DNA from: a virus
Strand: one strand, 5' to 3'
DNA length: 23,628 nt
Virus record (IMG/VR): IMGVR_UViG_3300031525_000038
Span: 1 to 23,628 of that record
A model generated the notes under the pieces. It was not told where the DNA came from and searched no databases. It was given only the letters and a program-made list of their open reading frames with translations. Shown here piece after piece: positions 6,096 to 13,499 of this stretch (position 1 is its first letter; each line of letters starts with the position of its first letter). The position numbers and the translations under genes were made by a program.

Positions 6096-6571
6096 GCGAC
6101 TTGCTTACCATGAACCAAGTTCTAGAAGTAACCAGTGATTACCCGGGCCGGATGAAGTCGGCTTACGTCCAATGGTACGGCAGGGGGCGCCGCCAGAACC
6201 GGTGCACGCCAGCAAAGGTCTTTGACCCTCTGCACGCTGAGTTCCATTTCACGCTTGACGGCGCGTCGGAGCCTGGGAACGGCCTGTTGCCACGCGCATC
6301 GACCGCTGACGAACAGTTGCCTTGGGCTGGTGAGCGCGTGTTCTGCAATCCACCGTGGTCAAATATCGCACCGTTCCTTGAACTTGCGCCGGATGCGGAG
6401 CTGGCCGTTTTCCTCGTTCCTGCCCGCACTAACGCCCGCTGGTTTCATCGTGCGCTTGAGCTTGGCGCTGTGCCGCGATTCTTCAAACCTAAGTCGAAGT
6501 TCGTTGGCGCACAGCACGTTTCGCCCGTGGACTGCGTACTACTCATATTCAGCAAGGACAACAACCCATGA
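6092..6571 (+). CDS. DNA N6-adenine methyltransferase (phage Dam family)
   Basis: The 159-aa protein has the compact layout of phage Dam-like methyltransferases (PF05869 type). These include CTPAKVFDPLHAEFHFTLD near residues 38-56, the catalytic motif IV NPPW (86-89, within VFCNPPWSNI), LAVFLVPART and a C-terminal HVSPVDCVLLIF. It would methylate adenine in phage DNA, which may protect it from host restriction. The GTG at 6092 is used because GAGGGGGA lies about 6 nt upstream and its four bases overlap the previous stop. The next ATG overlaps its own stop (ATGA). NPPW in place of DPPY or NPPY is within the range of the family. The recognition site cannot be told from the sequence. Confidence 0.82.
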   Translation: MSDLLTMNQVLEVTSDYPGRMKSAYVQWYGRGRRQNRCTPAKVFDPLHAEFHFTLDGASEPGNGLLPRASTADEQLPWAGERVFCNPPWSNIAPFLELAPDAELAVFLVPARTNARWFHRALELGAVPRFFKPKSKFVGAQHVSPVDCVLLIFSKDNNP

Positions 6572-6741
6572 CCGCCGAACGAGATAGCAGGATGACGTTG
6601 GAGCAGGTGCGCGATTCGATTCGTGAGGAATCTAAATTCCAGCGAACCACGAAGCGCCACGTAACGTGCACCTTGATGGATATTTGGACCAAAGCTATCG
6701 ACGCCCACCTATCCCAGTGCGTGGAGAAAGGAAAGATCTAG
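6568..6741 (+). CDS. Small hypothetical protein, last gene of cassette
   Basis: A 57-aa protein starts at ATG 6568, which overlaps the methyltransferase stop by ATGA, and ends at TAG 6739-6741. It is hydrophilic and probably helical (MTLEQVRDSIREESKF). Three 4-nt overlaps in a row within this cassette support it as real. Its stop lies in the palindrome CTAG, whose other strand gives the stop of the convergent head gene. The family is unknown. Confidence 0.65.
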   Translation: MTAERDSRMTLEQVRDSIREESKFQRTTKRHVTCTLMDIWTKAIDAHLSQCVEKGKI

Positions 6742-7679
6742 TCGCGCTGGCGGTACGCGCCCGGGAAACCGGGCACAGGCTCTAGTTTCTCGGGGTCAAA
6801 CACCTTGCCGCTAGCCAGGTTGCGGCCAATCGCCGGAATCAACGTACGTGACCCGCAACGGCAACGTATAGCCTTTCCTGGCAGTACGTACCCAAAACCG
6901 TCGCCGAAATCAATTCCCACCTGAGTGTTGAAAATCCACTCCTCTCGGCTCGCGCGCACATGATTGACGCGAGGCTCCTTGCCGGCACTCGAATGCTTCC
7001 ACACGGCCCACCACAGGCTTAATTCGCGTTGCCGCGCAGCGTTCATATCTGCGGTCAGCTTGTTCGACTGGTCGCGCGCAATCAGCGCCGCACGGTCGAC
7101 GGTGATGCTGCCGCGCTTACGCAATGCGTCGGCCATGGTATGCAGGTCGCGGCCGGCTAGGAACGAACGGGTCACGATGCCGTGCACGTCGGTGGCGAAC
7201 TGCTGTGGGATGGACTTGATCAGCGACACATTCTCCGGCACGGCCACGTCCAGCACCGCGCGCTGCGCCGGAGTCCGTTGCATGTCTACCGTGAAGCCGG
7301 CGCGCCGCGCCTGGGCCTTCCACGCGTTCGCGTTGTCCCTGTAGCTCGCCCCAACCCAGCGCGTAGCCAGGCGCTTGGCGACGTCCTTGAAGTGACTCTC
7401 CCAATGTTTTTGCAGCCGGCCTAGCTCTGCGAGAAGGCGCTGTTGCGCAGTCTTCGGTGCGGCGTCCTGCGCTAGATCGGGGATGCGCCCTGCGTCGGCA
7501 TTGGCTTCCACAGCGGTCTGGTAACGATTGGAGATCCACCACAGGTAGCTCTTGACCATCGTGCGGGTTTCGCGCTCAAGCGCCGCCTTATAGGCCGCTT
7601 CCGTTCCGTGGTTGGGCAGGATCGGCGGGAGTTTCTTCTCTTTCTTGCCCGGCGCTTGCAGGTTCGTTGAGGTTGTCAT
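6738..7679 (-). CDS. Head morphogenesis protein (Mu F / SPP1 gp7-like)
   Basis: The 313-aa protein has the C-terminal pattern of Mu F-like minor head proteins: ALIARDQSNKL near residue 198, then WWAVWKHSSAGKEPRVNHVRAS, then PGKAIRCRCGS. Such proteins enter the procapsid in a few copies next to the portal and may act in DNA ejection or head assembly. The ATG at 7679 (MTTSTNLQ) has GAGGG about 9 nt upstream. The start lies 92 nt inside the 3' end of the portal gene, a larger overlap than elsewhere in this operon; the frame further upstream is only a portal-gene shadow. The gene ends against the plus-strand cassette with a 4-nt overlap of stop codons. Confidence 0.82.
   Translation of the reverse strand: MTTSTNLQAPGKKEKKLPPILPNHGTEAAYKAALERETRTMVKSYLWWISNRYQTAVEANADAGRIPDLAQDAAPKTAQQRLLAELGRLQKHWESHFKDVAKRLATRWVGASYRDNANAWKAQARRAGFTVDMQRTPAQRAVLDVAVPENVSLIKSIPQQFATDVHGIVTRSFLAGRDLHTMADALRKRGSITVDRAALIARDQSNKLTADMNAARQRELSLWWAVWKHSSAGKEPRVNHVRASREEWIFNTQVGIDFGDGFGYVLPGKAIRCRCGSRTLIPAIGRNLASGKVFDPEKLEPVPGFPGAYRQRD
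6759..6774. other. Hairpin with GAAA tetraloop
   Basis: GCCCGG / CCGGGC closes a GAAA loop just past the end of the plus-strand cassette, inside the end of the head morphogenesis gene. No T run follows, so it is not a classic terminator. It may stabilise or pause the cassette mRNA. Confidence 0.3.
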
Positions 7680-9222
7680 TCGGGGCGCCCTCGTTGCCGA
7701 TCTGTAGAATTTGCTGGGTGATGCCTGCGATGTCGTCGTCGGCCGGCTCGACGGCGTCGGTGCCGTCAAAGATACCGGAATAGCCGCTAGACGGATCCGC
7801 CGCCAGGCGCTGCGCGACGTGCTGCGCATTGATCGCGCCCATGTCCACCCATTTCTGGTCGGCGTCGGCGTCCTTGTTGCGCTTGTCGGCCGCCTCCAGC
7901 GCGGTGAGTTCCTGCAGCGGCTCCCATTCCCATGTGATGCCATCGTCGATCGCACCGAACAGAGACAGCTGCACGACTTTGAGCACGTTCTGCAGGAGCG
8001 GCGTCAGCGTGTTGCTCTGGTAGCCGCGCACGTAATCGTAGAACACCCGAATCTCGCCCTCGCTGGAGGCGTTCAGGCCAGTCGGCGTGAGGCCTAGCAG
8101 CTTGACCAGCGGGATATGCGACACGGCCGACATCTGCTCCTGACTCTGCGCCTGGAGCGCATCAAGCCCGGACAGCGGCGTATTGACCTGAAAGAACTCC
8201 TCGGTCGCCTTGTCCAGCAACATCAGATTGCGGTTGTCGCGGTACGCGTTGATCAGCATGGCGCGCTGCTGCAGCTCGACGTTCGCGCCCGGCTGCAAGG
8301 CCTGAGCCAGATCCATCGCCACGCCTGACACACTGAACTGCTTGACCGTGTCGCTGACCGACTGGCGCGTGCGCAGCCAGTTGTCGACGTAGGGAATGGC
8401 CAGCTGCGACATCGAGATGCCGCGGAATGAATACGTGGGTTTGAGCATGTCTGGCACGGGCCGCGACACGATCGTCTGCAGGCGCGTGGCGTGTACTTCG
8501 ATACCGATCAGCCACCACGACGATGGCTTGTAGAAATCCGCCGCCGTGGGGTCGATCGAGTTGTAGAAGTTCGGCGTCACCCAGTAGGGCTCGACCACGC
8601 GCACGCCGATAAACGAGCCTTTGGGCACGCTGTACGGACGGAACACCAGCGGGGTATCCCGCGCGGTCTTGTCGTCCTTCATGCTGAAAAACATGTGCGC
8701 GCCACCGAAGGCCTGGTCGTGCACGACCGCCTGGCGCACGTGCGCACGCAGGTCGATGCGCTTGAGTTCTGCCTCGATGGCGGCCAGCGTCTCCGGCGAG
8801 GCGTCGCCCGCGGCCTTCACCTTGCCCCACATGCGCACCACCTCGTCGGCGAGCGTCTCGTGCATGGTGCGGTACTCGGCCAGCTGGGCGAGCAGCGCCA
8901 GGGTCGGAAAGCCCGGAAAGCTGGTGGACTCCACGAAGGTCAGCGCATTGCTCGACTGGCCATTGAAGTCCAGCGCCATCTCGGCCGCCTTGCGCTCCGC
9001 CTGCCGGTACGCTTTCGGGTCCACCGTGTGCGCGGTCGCCGCGGCTATGGACGGGCTAGCCGATCCGCGCGGCGCATTCTCCAGTGCGAGAGTGCCGACG
9101 GCGGGGCCAGTCAACGCCTTGTGAGCTGGATCGGCAGGCGCGCCAGGTTGTGCCGGCTTGGGTAGCGGAACCGGCACGGTCGGGCGGCGGGGGGTTTGCT
9201 GTTTGTTCCGACGCTTGGTCAT
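7588..9222 (-). CDS. Portal protein (DUF1073-type)
   Basis: The 544-aa protein matches DUF1073-type portal proteins, which form the ring through which DNA enters and leaves the head. Visible signs are SFPGFPTLALLAQLAEYRTM, then VVHDQAFGGAHMFF, a GSFIGVRVVEPYWVTP strand region, the SFRGISMSQLAIPYVDNWLR helix, and KLLGLTPTGLNASSEGEIRVFYDYV near the C-terminal part. The N-terminus is basic and proline-rich, and the last 50 residues are acidic. The ATG at 9222 (MTKRRNK) overlaps the TerL stop as ATGA and has GGATGG upstream; longer in-frame sequence lies within TerL. The order TerS-TerL-portal-F supports the call. Confidence 0.88.
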   Translation of the reverse strand: MTKRRNKQQTPRRPTVPVPLPKPAQPGAPADPAHKALTGPAVGTLALENAPRGSASPSIAAATAHTVDPKAYRQAERKAAEMALDFNGQSSNALTFVESTSFPGFPTLALLAQLAEYRTMHETLADEVVRMWGKVKAAGDASPETLAAIEAELKRIDLRAHVRQAVVHDQAFGGAHMFFSMKDDKTARDTPLVFRPYSVPKGSFIGVRVVEPYWVTPNFYNSIDPTAADFYKPSSWWLIGIEVHATRLQTIVSRPVPDMLKPTYSFRGISMSQLAIPYVDNWLRTRQSVSDTVKQFSVSGVAMDLAQALQPGANVELQQRAMLINAYRDNRNLMLLDKATEEFFQVNTPLSGLDALQAQSQEQMSAVSHIPLVKLLGLTPTGLNASSEGEIRVFYDYVRGYQSNTLTPLLQNVLKVVQLSLFGAIDDGITWEWEPLQELTALEAADKRNKDADADQKWVDMGAINAQHVAQRLAADPSSGYSGIFDGTDAVEPADDDIAGITQQILQIGNEGAPNDNLNEPASAGQEREETPADPAQPRNGSGL

Positions 9223-10733
9223 TGGGTTGCCATCCGTAATACGTCCGCTGTGATAAGTGAGGCGATCGGCGACCGCAAGCATAGTTGATGTAATGCGATA
9301 GTCATCATGTCCACCATATCGTCGTTGGCCACGTCGGGGAAGCTGGTGATCTCGGCCACAACCGGCACGATGCCGGGATTCTCGTCAGGATGGGGGAGCA
9401 TGACGCACTTATTTTGCCAGACCCAGCTTACCGCATGGGCACGCGCTTCTTTCGAGCCCATCGGCGGCACGCCGACGAGACCGGTAATGTGTTTTTTTAA
9501 CATGTCGATCAAGGCGCTGCCGTTGGCTGCGTCCTCGATGTAGATGCGCGCTACCCGTGGGTGCTTCTTCTTGAGATCGACGATAGCCGATGCTGTGGCC
9601 ATAAACGCGAGTTTCTCACGCCGCCAGTCCAGCAACCACACTCGATCGTCGCTTGTCTTGCCCCATACGCCGACGCCGACATAATCGCTCGCGTCGCCAT
9701 CCTTGAAGGTAGCATCAACCGAAATTATGCACTGAACGAGGTTCGCCGGTAGCTCAGCGCGTCGGTAATATTGAACATGATCGCGTTTGAAGATCGCTCC
9801 GTATTCTGCGAGCGGGGTTTGCTGAAAAAGAGATGCCCACCACATCTCGGACATGTGGGCTTTCATCTCGCGCAGCTTGGCCTCGCTGTGCAATTCAGGA
9901 ACGAGCGCGCCTTCCGGCAGCTCTGGGTCGTAGCCAATCTCGCTGGGTAGGTTGAGCGCCGGGAACGACAGCCGCCGAAAGCGCGGATCACCTTCCATTT
10001 TACGCCGCACGCGCGCTAACAGATCGTTGGCTGACCAGGGTGTGCCAATGATGACGGTTCCCGATCGCTGTTGCAGGCGGGTAATGAGTACGGACTCGTA
10101 CCATGCCTCTAGCCCGTCCTGCACGACGGTCGATAGCGCCTGCTGAGCGTTGGATGTGGCGTCGTCCACAATGGCGATGTCAAGCGAGAAACCCGTGAGG
10201 CCGCCGCCCACGCCCACGCCGCGCAAGCCACCGCCTTGCGGCACATCGAAGCCGTCGGACGTGCGCGTACCCTTAAAACCGATGAGCGCGGTGTGCGGGA
10301 AGATGGCCCGGTAGATGGGCTCGTCCATGATGCCCGCTGCGTCGCGCGTGTTGCGTCGCGCCAAACTGAGTGCATAGGACGCGCAAGCGATACGCACGGC
10401 AGGCAACTCGCCAGTCAGCCGGCCGAACAAATAGGGCGGCAGGCAGCGTGCGATAAGCGAACTCTTACCGTGCTGGGGGCCTGCCGTGAGCATCAGGACC
10501 GGGCGCTTGCCGGCCAGCACGTCTTCCACGAAGACGTCAATTTCCCGGCACACCCGTGCCGAGAAGGCCGAGTGCCGGAAGCGCGGCCGGTGTACGGCAG
10601 ACACGAACGCGGCGTAATTGGTTCGCGCCGCCTCGATCAAGAACTGAATGGGGTCCACGGCTTGCAGACTGCCACCGCCAGGGCTCGCGGCCACGTTGGG
10701 CGGGTGGGTAACGGCTAGGCACGCGCCGGTCAC
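9219..10733 (-). CDS. terL: Terminase large subunit
   Basis: The 504-aa protein is the packaging motor ATPase and nuclease. The Walker A loop is AGPQHGKSS (84-92) and Walker B is LDIAIVDDA (184-192). A coupling motif, IIGTPWSANDL, follows at 228-238. The RNase H-like nuclease part starts with SVDATFKDGDASDY (D340), continues with IYIEDAANG (E400, D401) and ends with ANDDMVDMM (D471, D472). All expected domains are present and the length is typical. The start is GTG 10733, overlapping the TerS stop by four bases, with only a weak ribosome site, so translation probably depends on TerS. A run of seven A's in frame at codons 412-414 is noted separately. Confidence 0.95.
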   Translation of the reverse strand: MTGACLAVTHPPNVAASPGGGSLQAVDPIQFLIEAARTNYAAFVSAVHRPRFRHSAFSARVCREIDVFVEDVLAGKRPVLMLTAGPQHGKSSLIARCLPPYLFGRLTGELPAVRIACASYALSLARRNTRDAAGIMDEPIYRAIFPHTALIGFKGTRTSDGFDVPQGGGLRGVGVGGGLTGFSLDIAIVDDATSNAQQALSTVVQDGLEAWYESVLITRLQQRSGTVIIGTPWSANDLLARVRRKMEGDPRFRRLSFPALNLPSEIGYDPELPEGALVPELHSEAKLREMKAHMSEMWWASLFQQTPLAEYGAIFKRDHVQYYRRAELPANLVQCIISVDATFKDGDASDYVGVGVWGKTSDDRVWLLDWRREKLAFMATASAIVDLKKKHPRVARIYIEDAANGSALIDMLKKHITGLVGVPPMGSKEARAHAVSWVWQNKCVMLPHPDENPGIVPVVAEITSFPDVANDDMVDMMTIALHQLCLRSPIASLITADVLRMATQ

Positions 10734-11206
10734 TGGCGGGCATCCAGAAGGCCGGCGGCAGCTAGCTCCTTGAGCTGCTCCACGTACGTCTCGCGCTGCT
10801 GGTCGGAGATGGACTCGGCGAAGGGCGCCGCGTTGGTGATTTCGAGAATGGCCTTATCGAAGCCCAGCAGCTTGACCAGCATGGCGAACGATTTGTCCTT
10901 GCTGCGCAGCTTCGGGACGATCTGGCCCTGCTTTACATCCCAACCCTCAATCAGCCGGCCGAATTGCACGGACTTCATCCGGGCCATGTCGAACACGAAC
11001 TGTTCCACTGCGCCCAGACCGCCGCAGGTAGCGCAGGTCATCTCGGTGCGCATCTCCGCATCGCCCAGTACGCCTACCCCGTCGCAGCTGCCGCACGTGA
11101 TGGCCTTCACCTGCAACAAGTCGGCGAGGTTGATATTGATCAGCCCGACCAGATCGGCCACAAGGGACGCTTTGACGGGCTGCAGGTCGAAGGCGGTAGC
11201 AGTCAT
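10730..11206 (-). CDS. terS: Terminase small subunit with zinc-hairpin insert
   Basis: The 158-aa protein lies directly upstream of TerL, sharing GTGA with it, and is the first gene of the head operon, the usual place for the DNA-recognition subunit. Residues 38-65 hold two DnaJ-like cysteine motifs, TCGSCDGVG (C38, C41) and TCATCGGLG (C58, C61), which should bind one zinc. The second half (about 80-158) is helical and would make the oligomer and contact TerL. No clear helix-turn-helix is visible. The ATG at 11206 has only a weak GGG upstream. The call rests mainly on position; the zinc motif is seen directly, its role is inferred. Confidence 0.75.
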   Translation of the reverse strand: MTATAFDLQPVKASLVADLVGLININLADLLQVKAITCGSCDGVGVLGDAEMRTEMTCATCGGLGAVEQFVFDMARMKSVQFGRLIEGWDVKQGQIVPKLRSKDKSFAMLVKLLGFDKAILEITNAAPFAESISDQQRETYVEQLKELAAAGLLDARQ

Positions 11207-11298
11207 GGCCCAAGTTTAGCCTAACGTGCGGGTTTGTTGCATTTTGGCCTTTTACCCTGGCGGTAGTACTGACGATACTGACGAACTGACAAGAAAAC

Positions 11299-11314
11299 AC
11301 TCTACACGGAGAGT
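11299..11314. repeat. Short inverted repeat ACTCT / AGAGT
   Basis: ACTCT and AGAGT are separated by 6 nt, between the ACTGAC repeats and the AT-rich segment. It is a possible protein-binding half-site pair of unknown role. Confidence 0.3.
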
Positions 11315-11365
11315 CTACCAAAACAGAATTCAGAGATAAGTACAAAGGGGGGTTTCTATTTATTG

Positions 11366-11371
11366 TATAAT
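11366..11371 (+). promoter_or_regulatory. Possible -10 box of early operon
   Basis: A perfect TATAAT lies in the most AT-rich part of the control region, 154 nt before the DUF2800 start. No good -35 box is found 16-18 nt upstream (CAAAGG at 17), so an activator or another sigma factor would be needed. The minus strand also has a TACAAT at this place without a clear -35. Confidence 0.35.
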
Positions 11372-11410
11372 AGGGAGTAGAGGGCTTTATAGGAAACTGA
11401 CAAGAATCTC

Positions 11411-11444
11411 GTCAGTCCTCAGTATTCACTGTCGTGAGGCTGAC
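11411..11444 (+). promoter_or_regulatory. Long hairpin in probable 5' leader
   Basis: GTCAG-T-CCTCA pairs with TGAGGCTGAC, giving ten base pairs with one bulged T and a 13-nt loop. It is not followed by T's, so it is unlikely to be a terminator. If transcription starts near 11378, it lies in the leader of the DUF2800 mRNA. Confidence 0.45.
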
Positions 11445-11524
11445 GCGCGGAAATTTCGAATAATGGACGTTAGCCCGGAAATGCGCTAAGTTCGCGCCCA
11501 CATATCCACCACAAAGGCCGCACC

Positions 11525-12739
11525 ATGAGCGAAACACAAGAACTTCATAGCAAACTGTCAATGTCCGCCCGGTCGCGCTGGTCCAAATGCGCGGTCTCAG
11601 TCCCGTGGAGCGAGAATTTGCCCAACGAGTCAGGTCCGGCTGCCGAGGAGGGGACCATCGCCCACAAGGTGGCGGAGTTCTACGTGCGCCAGCGGTTCGG
11701 GCTGGAAGGTGCGAAACCCGGCATCCCGCCCGAGTACCAGCCGCCCGCCGGTCTGGACCTGAAAGGCCAGACGGTCAACGCTTGGAACGCCAAAATGCGC
11801 CTGCACGGGCAGGACTACGCGGCGTTCATTGCTACGCTAGTGGGCAATTTCCCCGATGTCTCGGTCGTGCTGGAGAAACGCGTGGCCGTGGATGGCATCA
11901 CACCGCCGCTGTTCGGCACGGCCGATTGCCTGCTGTGGTTCCCGGGCATTCGGCGACTGGCCGGCGTGGATTACAAATACGGCTTTGGCGAGGTGGACGT
12001 GGGCACAGTCGACGCCCCCAACGCGCAAGTGGCCGCCTACGCGGTCGCCGCTGCCGAGACGTTCAAGCTCGCGCCCTTGACGGTCGGGCTGGCCATCTAC
12101 CAGCCGCGGCGGATCCACGGCGAGCCCGGGCAGGTGTTGTTGTTGCCCGAGACGTGGCTGGCGTCCGAGCGTGCCAAGCTACTGGCCGAGGCCCGCCAGG
12201 TTGAAGCGGCGTTCGCGGGCCTACTCACGACGCCCGTACCGGGCAGCCATTGCCGCTATTGCCCGGTGGCCAAGAATGCCCGCTGCCCGGCAGTCAGCAC
12301 CGCCGGCAAGGTAGCGCTCCAGGCGCACACCCAGGCGGCGCTGGTGCACGACATGACCGATGCGGAGATACTCGCGCTGTGGTCGGTCAAGTCGGCGTTC
12401 AAGCATTTTTGGGAGGACATCGAGGAGCGCATCGACGAGATGGCCGACAAGGGCGCCGCTGGCCTGGTGGTGAAGGTGGCCACCGGTCGTAAGATGTGGG
12501 CCGATCCCGACGCAGCCGTGTTTACCTTGCTAGCACTTAACCGCCTGGACTTGCTGGCCCCTGCAGCCATCGGCGAGGCACTGGCGGCTATTCCGGCTGA
12601 GATGCAGGTCACGCTGATCAAGCGCGCCGCAGGGGCCCGCGCCATCCTGACCACTGAGGCGGCCGACCCGCTGACCGTCGCTGCAACGTTCGACAAATAT
12701 GCACACAGGACACTTGACAAGCCCGAAAAGAACGCATAA
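11525..12739 (+). CDS. Cas4/RecB-like PD-(D/E)XK nuclease (DUF2800)
   Basis: The 404-aa protein matches DUF2800. Nuclease signs are EEGTIAHKVAEF (H47), GTADCLLW (D134), VDYKYG (D149, K151) and NAQVAAY (Q168), the order found in RecB/Cas4 nucleases. Four cysteines, C22 near the N-terminus and C243, C246 and C254 (HCRYCPVAKNARC), are placed as in the 4Fe-4S cluster of Cas4 and AddB. It probably trims DNA ends for recombination. It is the first gene after the control region and is followed by a ssDNA-binding protein and a RusA-like gene, a recombination set. The ATG at 11525 has AAAGG about 8 nt upstream. The C-terminal 140 residues are helical and of unknown role. Confidence 0.85.
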   Translation: MSETQELHSKLSMSARSRWSKCAVSVPWSENLPNESGPAAEEGTIAHKVAEFYVRQRFGLEGAKPGIPPEYQPPAGLDLKGQTVNAWNAKMRLHGQDYAAFIATLVGNFPDVSVVLEKRVAVDGITPPLFGTADCLLWFPGIRRLAGVDYKYGFGEVDVGTVDAPNAQVAAYAVAAAETFKLAPLTVGLAIYQPRRIHGEPGQVLLLPETWLASERAKLLAEARQVEAAFAGLLTTPVPGSHCRYCPVAKNARCPAVSTAGKVALQAHTQAALVHDMTDAEILALWSVKSAFKHFWEDIEERIDEMADKGAAGLVVKVATGRKMWADPDAAVFTLLALNRLDLLAPAAIGEALAAIPAEMQVTLIKRAAGARAILTTEAADPLTVAATFDKYAHRTLDKPEKNA

Positions 12740-12740
12740 T
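12714..12740 (+). promoter_or_regulatory. Predicted promoter of the ssDNA-binding protein gene
   Basis: A perfect TTGACA (12714-12719) is followed after 15 nt by CATAAT (12735-12740), a five-of-six match. The spacing is shorter than ideal. The promoter overlaps the last codons of the upstream nuclease gene and would start near 12747, about 110 nt before the next ATG. It could give extra ssDNA-binding protein. Confidence 0.55.
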
Positions 12741-12765
12741 GTTTCACCGTGGCGGCGTCGGCGGC

Positions 12766-12819
12766 TGGCCTTGTGACCTACCTGCAACCCCTGGCAGCAA
12801 AGTCACCCCAGCGCGGCCA
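12766..12819 (+). promoter_or_regulatory. Nested-stem structure in the ssb-like gene leader
   Basis: Three nested inverted repeats, TGGCC/GGCCA (12766-12770, 12815-12819), GTGAC/GTCAC (12773-12777, 12802-12806) and CTGC/GCAG (12782-12785, 12794-12797), would fold most of the 5' leader. It may control translation or stability; a known riboswitch class was not recognised. Confidence 0.4.
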
Positions 12820-12857
12820 CACTTAATCCGTAATTCTCATACTTCGGAGTTTACTAA

Positions 12858-13496
12858 ATGGCTATCTCTGATCACGTTGCAATTCTGACTCACCACGCTC
12901 TGGCCGCCGCCCAGCCCAACCGCAAGAAAGCCGGCAACCCGCTGCAGTTCTACGCCCTGCTGGCCTTCGCGCCGGACGCGGCAAACGACCTGCAGGCGAT
13001 CGCCAAGCAGGTCGCCCCGGGCGGTTCGCTCAATGGCCTGAAAGTCGGCGTGCGCCGTAACTCGCAGCTCGACAAGCCCGTCCCGGGCGTGCCGGCTGAC
13101 TGGTTCATCATCCGCGCGGCGACGCAGTTCCCGCCGTATCTGGCCGATGAAGGCGGCAACCAGCTGGACCAGGCCACGCATACGGCTGACATCCGTGTGA
13201 AGTTCTATGCGGGCAAGAAAGTGCGTGCGGCTCTCTCGGCCTACTACTGGCCCAACGAAGGCGGCGGCATCTCGTTCAATCTCGACGGCGTGATGGCTGT
13301 GAGCGATGGCGAGCGCCTCAACATCGGCAACACGGCAGCTAATGCGTTTGCGGGCTACGCTGACATGAACGTCGTCAAGCAGGAGCCCGCTGCTAGCCCG
13401 TCCGGGAGCGCCGCCACGGGCGCGTCGTCGGGCTCTACTGCCGCTGACCCGTTCCAGCAGTCGACCAAGCCCGCAACGGCGAACCCGTTTGCGTAA
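12858..13496 (+). CDS. ssDNA-binding protein (DUF2815-like)
   Basis: The 212-aa protein resembles DUF2815 proteins, which have an OB-type fold like T7 gp2.5 and bind single-stranded DNA during replication and recombination. Residues 25-165 form the folded part, with NPLQFYALLAFAPDA, DWFIIRAATQFPP and KVRAALSAYYWPNEGGGISFNLDG. Residues 170-212 are a Ser/Ala/Gly-rich flexible tail ending DPFQQ...NPFA; the Pro-Phe near the end recalls SSB tails that recruit partners, but it lacks the usual acidic run. The ATG at 12858 has GGAG 8 nt upstream. It lies between a Cas4/RecB-like nuclease and a RusA-like gene, and has its own predicted promoter. Confidence 0.78.
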   Translation: MAISDHVAILTHHALAAAQPNRKKAGNPLQFYALLAFAPDAANDLQAIAKQVAPGGSLNGLKVGVRRNSQLDKPVPGVPADWFIIRAATQFPPYLADEGGNQLDQATHTADIRVKFYAGKKVRAALSAYYWPNEGGGISFNLDGVMAVSDGERLNIGNTAANAFAGYADMNVVKQEPAASPSGSAATGASSGSTAADPFQQSTKPATANPFA

Positions 13497-13499
13497 GCC

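Larger units (their letters stand above)
11268..11416. repeat. ACTGAC repeats in the divergent control region
   Basis: ACTGAC occurs at 11268-11273, 11277-11282, 11285-11290 and 11396-11401, with an inverted copy GTCAGT at 11411-11416. The first three are spaced by 8-9 nt. The longer string ACTGACAAGAA is repeated exactly at 11285 and 11396. The whole gene-free stretch 11207-11524 (318 bases) is more AT-rich than its surroundings and separates the divergent head and early operons. Repeats of this sort can be repressor sites or replication iterons. Confidence 0.5.

Noticed and set aside
8491-9165. Plus-strand frame (224 aa) opposite the portal
   Set aside because: Arg/His-rich composition typical of an antisense GC-rich frame; portal is clear on the other strand.
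11286-11425. CTGACA sequences as -35 boxes
   Set aside because: They are part of the ACTGAC repeats and no acceptable -10 lies 16-18 nt downstream.
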